DNA from: Flemingiibacterium sp045600005
GTDB lineage: Bacteria > Bacillota > Clostridia > Oscillospirales > CAG-272
NCBI GenBank assembly: GCA_045600005.1
Contig: JAZRXB010000212.1
Location: forward strand, 1 to 5,343
Length of the DNA stretch: 5,343 bases
Direction: 5' to 3'
Part shown: one piece after another, positions 4,479 to 5,343 of the stretch
How positions within the stretch are numbered: the stretch's first letter is position 1
Layout of the letters: every line of letters starts with the position of its first letter
The notes under the pieces: generated by a model
What the model saw: the letters and a program-made list of their open reading frames with translations, nothing else
Told to the model about the DNA's origin: nothing
The model's database searches: none
Program-made: the position numbers and the translations under genes

Positions 4479-5343
4479 ATGAAACAATCCATTCTGATCG
4501 TCGGCGGAGGCGGACGCGAACACGCCATCGCCGCGAAGCTGCATGAATCGCCCGACTGCGGGAAGCTCTACTGCGCGCCCGGCAACGGCGGGACCGCAGA
4601 GATCTGCGAAAACCTGCCGATCAAGGCGACCGACCTCGACGGGATCGTCAAAGCCGCAAAGGAACTCAAGGTCGACCTCGTGTTCGTCGCACCCGACGAC
4701 CCGCTCGTGCTTGGTCTCGTCGACCGGCTCGAAGCCGAGGGCATCCGCGCGTTCGGTCCGCGCGCCAACGCCGCCATCATCGAGGGAAGCAAAGTCTTCT
4801 CCAAGCACCTCATGAAAAAGTACGGCATCCCGACCGCGAAATATGAGGTCTTCGAGACCTCTGCCGACGCCATCCGCTATATCCGCGGGCAGAACACCTT
4901 CCCGACCGTCATCAAGGCGGAGGGGCTCGCGCTCGGCAAGGGCGTTATCATCGCCGAAAATCTCGCCGACGCGGAAGCCGGCGTTCACGAGATCATGGAC
5001 GATAAGGTCTTCGGCGCGGCCGGAAACCGCGTCGTCATCGAGGAATTCCTCACCGGTCCCGAAGTCTCCGTCCTCGCGTTCACCGACGGAAAGACCGTCC
5101 TGCCGATGGTCTCCGCTCAGGACCATAAGAGAGCCTACGACCACGATAAAGGCCCGAATACCGGCGGCATGGGGACCTTCTCGCCCAGCCGCATCTACTC
5201 CGACGAGCTGGCGAAGCTCTGCATGGAGATCATCTTCAAGCCGACCATCGAAGCGATGGTCAAAGAGGGCAGACCCTTCAAGGGCGTGCTTTACTTCGGT
5301 CTGATGATCACCAACAACGGACCGAAGGTCATCGAGTACAACT
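4479..5343 (+). CDS. purD: Phosphoribosylamine-glycine ligase, 3' truncated by the window
   Basis: GAR synthetase joins glycine to 5-phosphoribosylamine with ATP, the second step of de novo purine synthesis. The 288 residues visible, of the usual 420-430, are intact. The N-terminal domain begins ILIVGGGGREHAIA (5-18) and includes the PGNGGT loop (34-39). The ATP-grasp region starts near 100 with EGSKVFSKHLMKKYGIP (102-118) and continues with KAEGLALGKGV (146-156), EEFLTGPEVSVLAF (188-201) and DHKRAYDHDKGPNTGGMGTF (215-234). GVLYFGLMIT (269-278) and VIEYN (284-288) lead toward the metal-binding end beyond the window. The ATG at 4479 has AGGAG 5 bases upstream. The rest of the purine pathway is not adjacent on the left, and purD follows the hairpin cluster. 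No frameshift is seen. Confidence 0.95.
   Translation, partial: MKQSILIVGGGGREHAIAAKLHESPDCGKLYCAPGNGGTAEICENLPIKATDLDGIVKAAKELKVDLVFVAPDDPLVLGLVDRLEAEGIRAFGPRANAAIIEGSKVFSKHLMKKYGIPTAKYEVFETSADAIRYIRGQNTFPTVIKAEGLALGKGVIIAENLADAEAGVHEIMDDKVFGAAGNRVVIEEFLTGPEVSVLAFTDGKTVLPMVSAQDHKRAYDHDKGPNTGGMGTFSPSRIYSDELAKLCMEIIFKPTIEAMVKEGRPFKGVLYFGLMITNNGPKVIEYN

Noticed and set aside
4455..5144. A 229-codon open frame on the minus strand opposite purD
   Set aside because: It is antisense to a clear ATP-grasp enzyme, with no family resemblance in the translation.

Overview
This 5.3 kb window looks like ordinary chromosome from an uncultured member of the Firmicutes, probably a Clostridia lineage of the Oscillospiraceae or Christensenellales kind. 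The evidence is a DUF1385/YqhQ-type membrane protein, a long-form ribosome hibernation factor, strong AAGGAG-type ribosome binding sites, consensus sigma-A promoters, and GC-rich coding sequence set against AT-rich promoter gaps. The lineage is inferred from gene content and not from a marker gene. All five genes belong to known families.

Layout. Positions 1-154 hold no gene but carry a run of perfect inverted repeats (10-78) and a weaker stem just after the first gene. Genes on the minus strand, read right to left, are hpf (2277-2810), an orphan ComEC-like metallo-beta-lactamase-fold hydrolase (1191-2057), and a DUF1385 protein with a TTG start (155-1105). hpf has its own promoter and a 13-bp terminator stem. 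The hydrolase has a perfect TTGACA-N17-TATAAT promoter and is probably co-transcribed with the DUF1385 gene, because the 85-base gap between them shows no promoter or terminator. On the plus strand lie asd (3065-4147), with another perfect consensus promoter, and purD (4479 to the window edge, truncated at its 3' end). hpf and asd diverge from an AT-rich region (2811-3064).

Functions. asd makes aspartate semialdehyde for the lysine/diaminopimelate, threonine and methionine branches. purD makes glycinamide ribonucleotide in purine synthesis. hpf dimerises and silences ribosomes in stationary phase. The DUF1385 protein and the hydrolase have no established substrates. The genes do not form one pathway.

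The most unusual feature is the 331-base gap between asd and purD. Positions 4232-4419 are almost entirely six consecutive hairpins, several of them perfect, with no T-tract after any of them. They look more like a composite intergenic repeat than a terminator. I found no convincing new multi-gene system.
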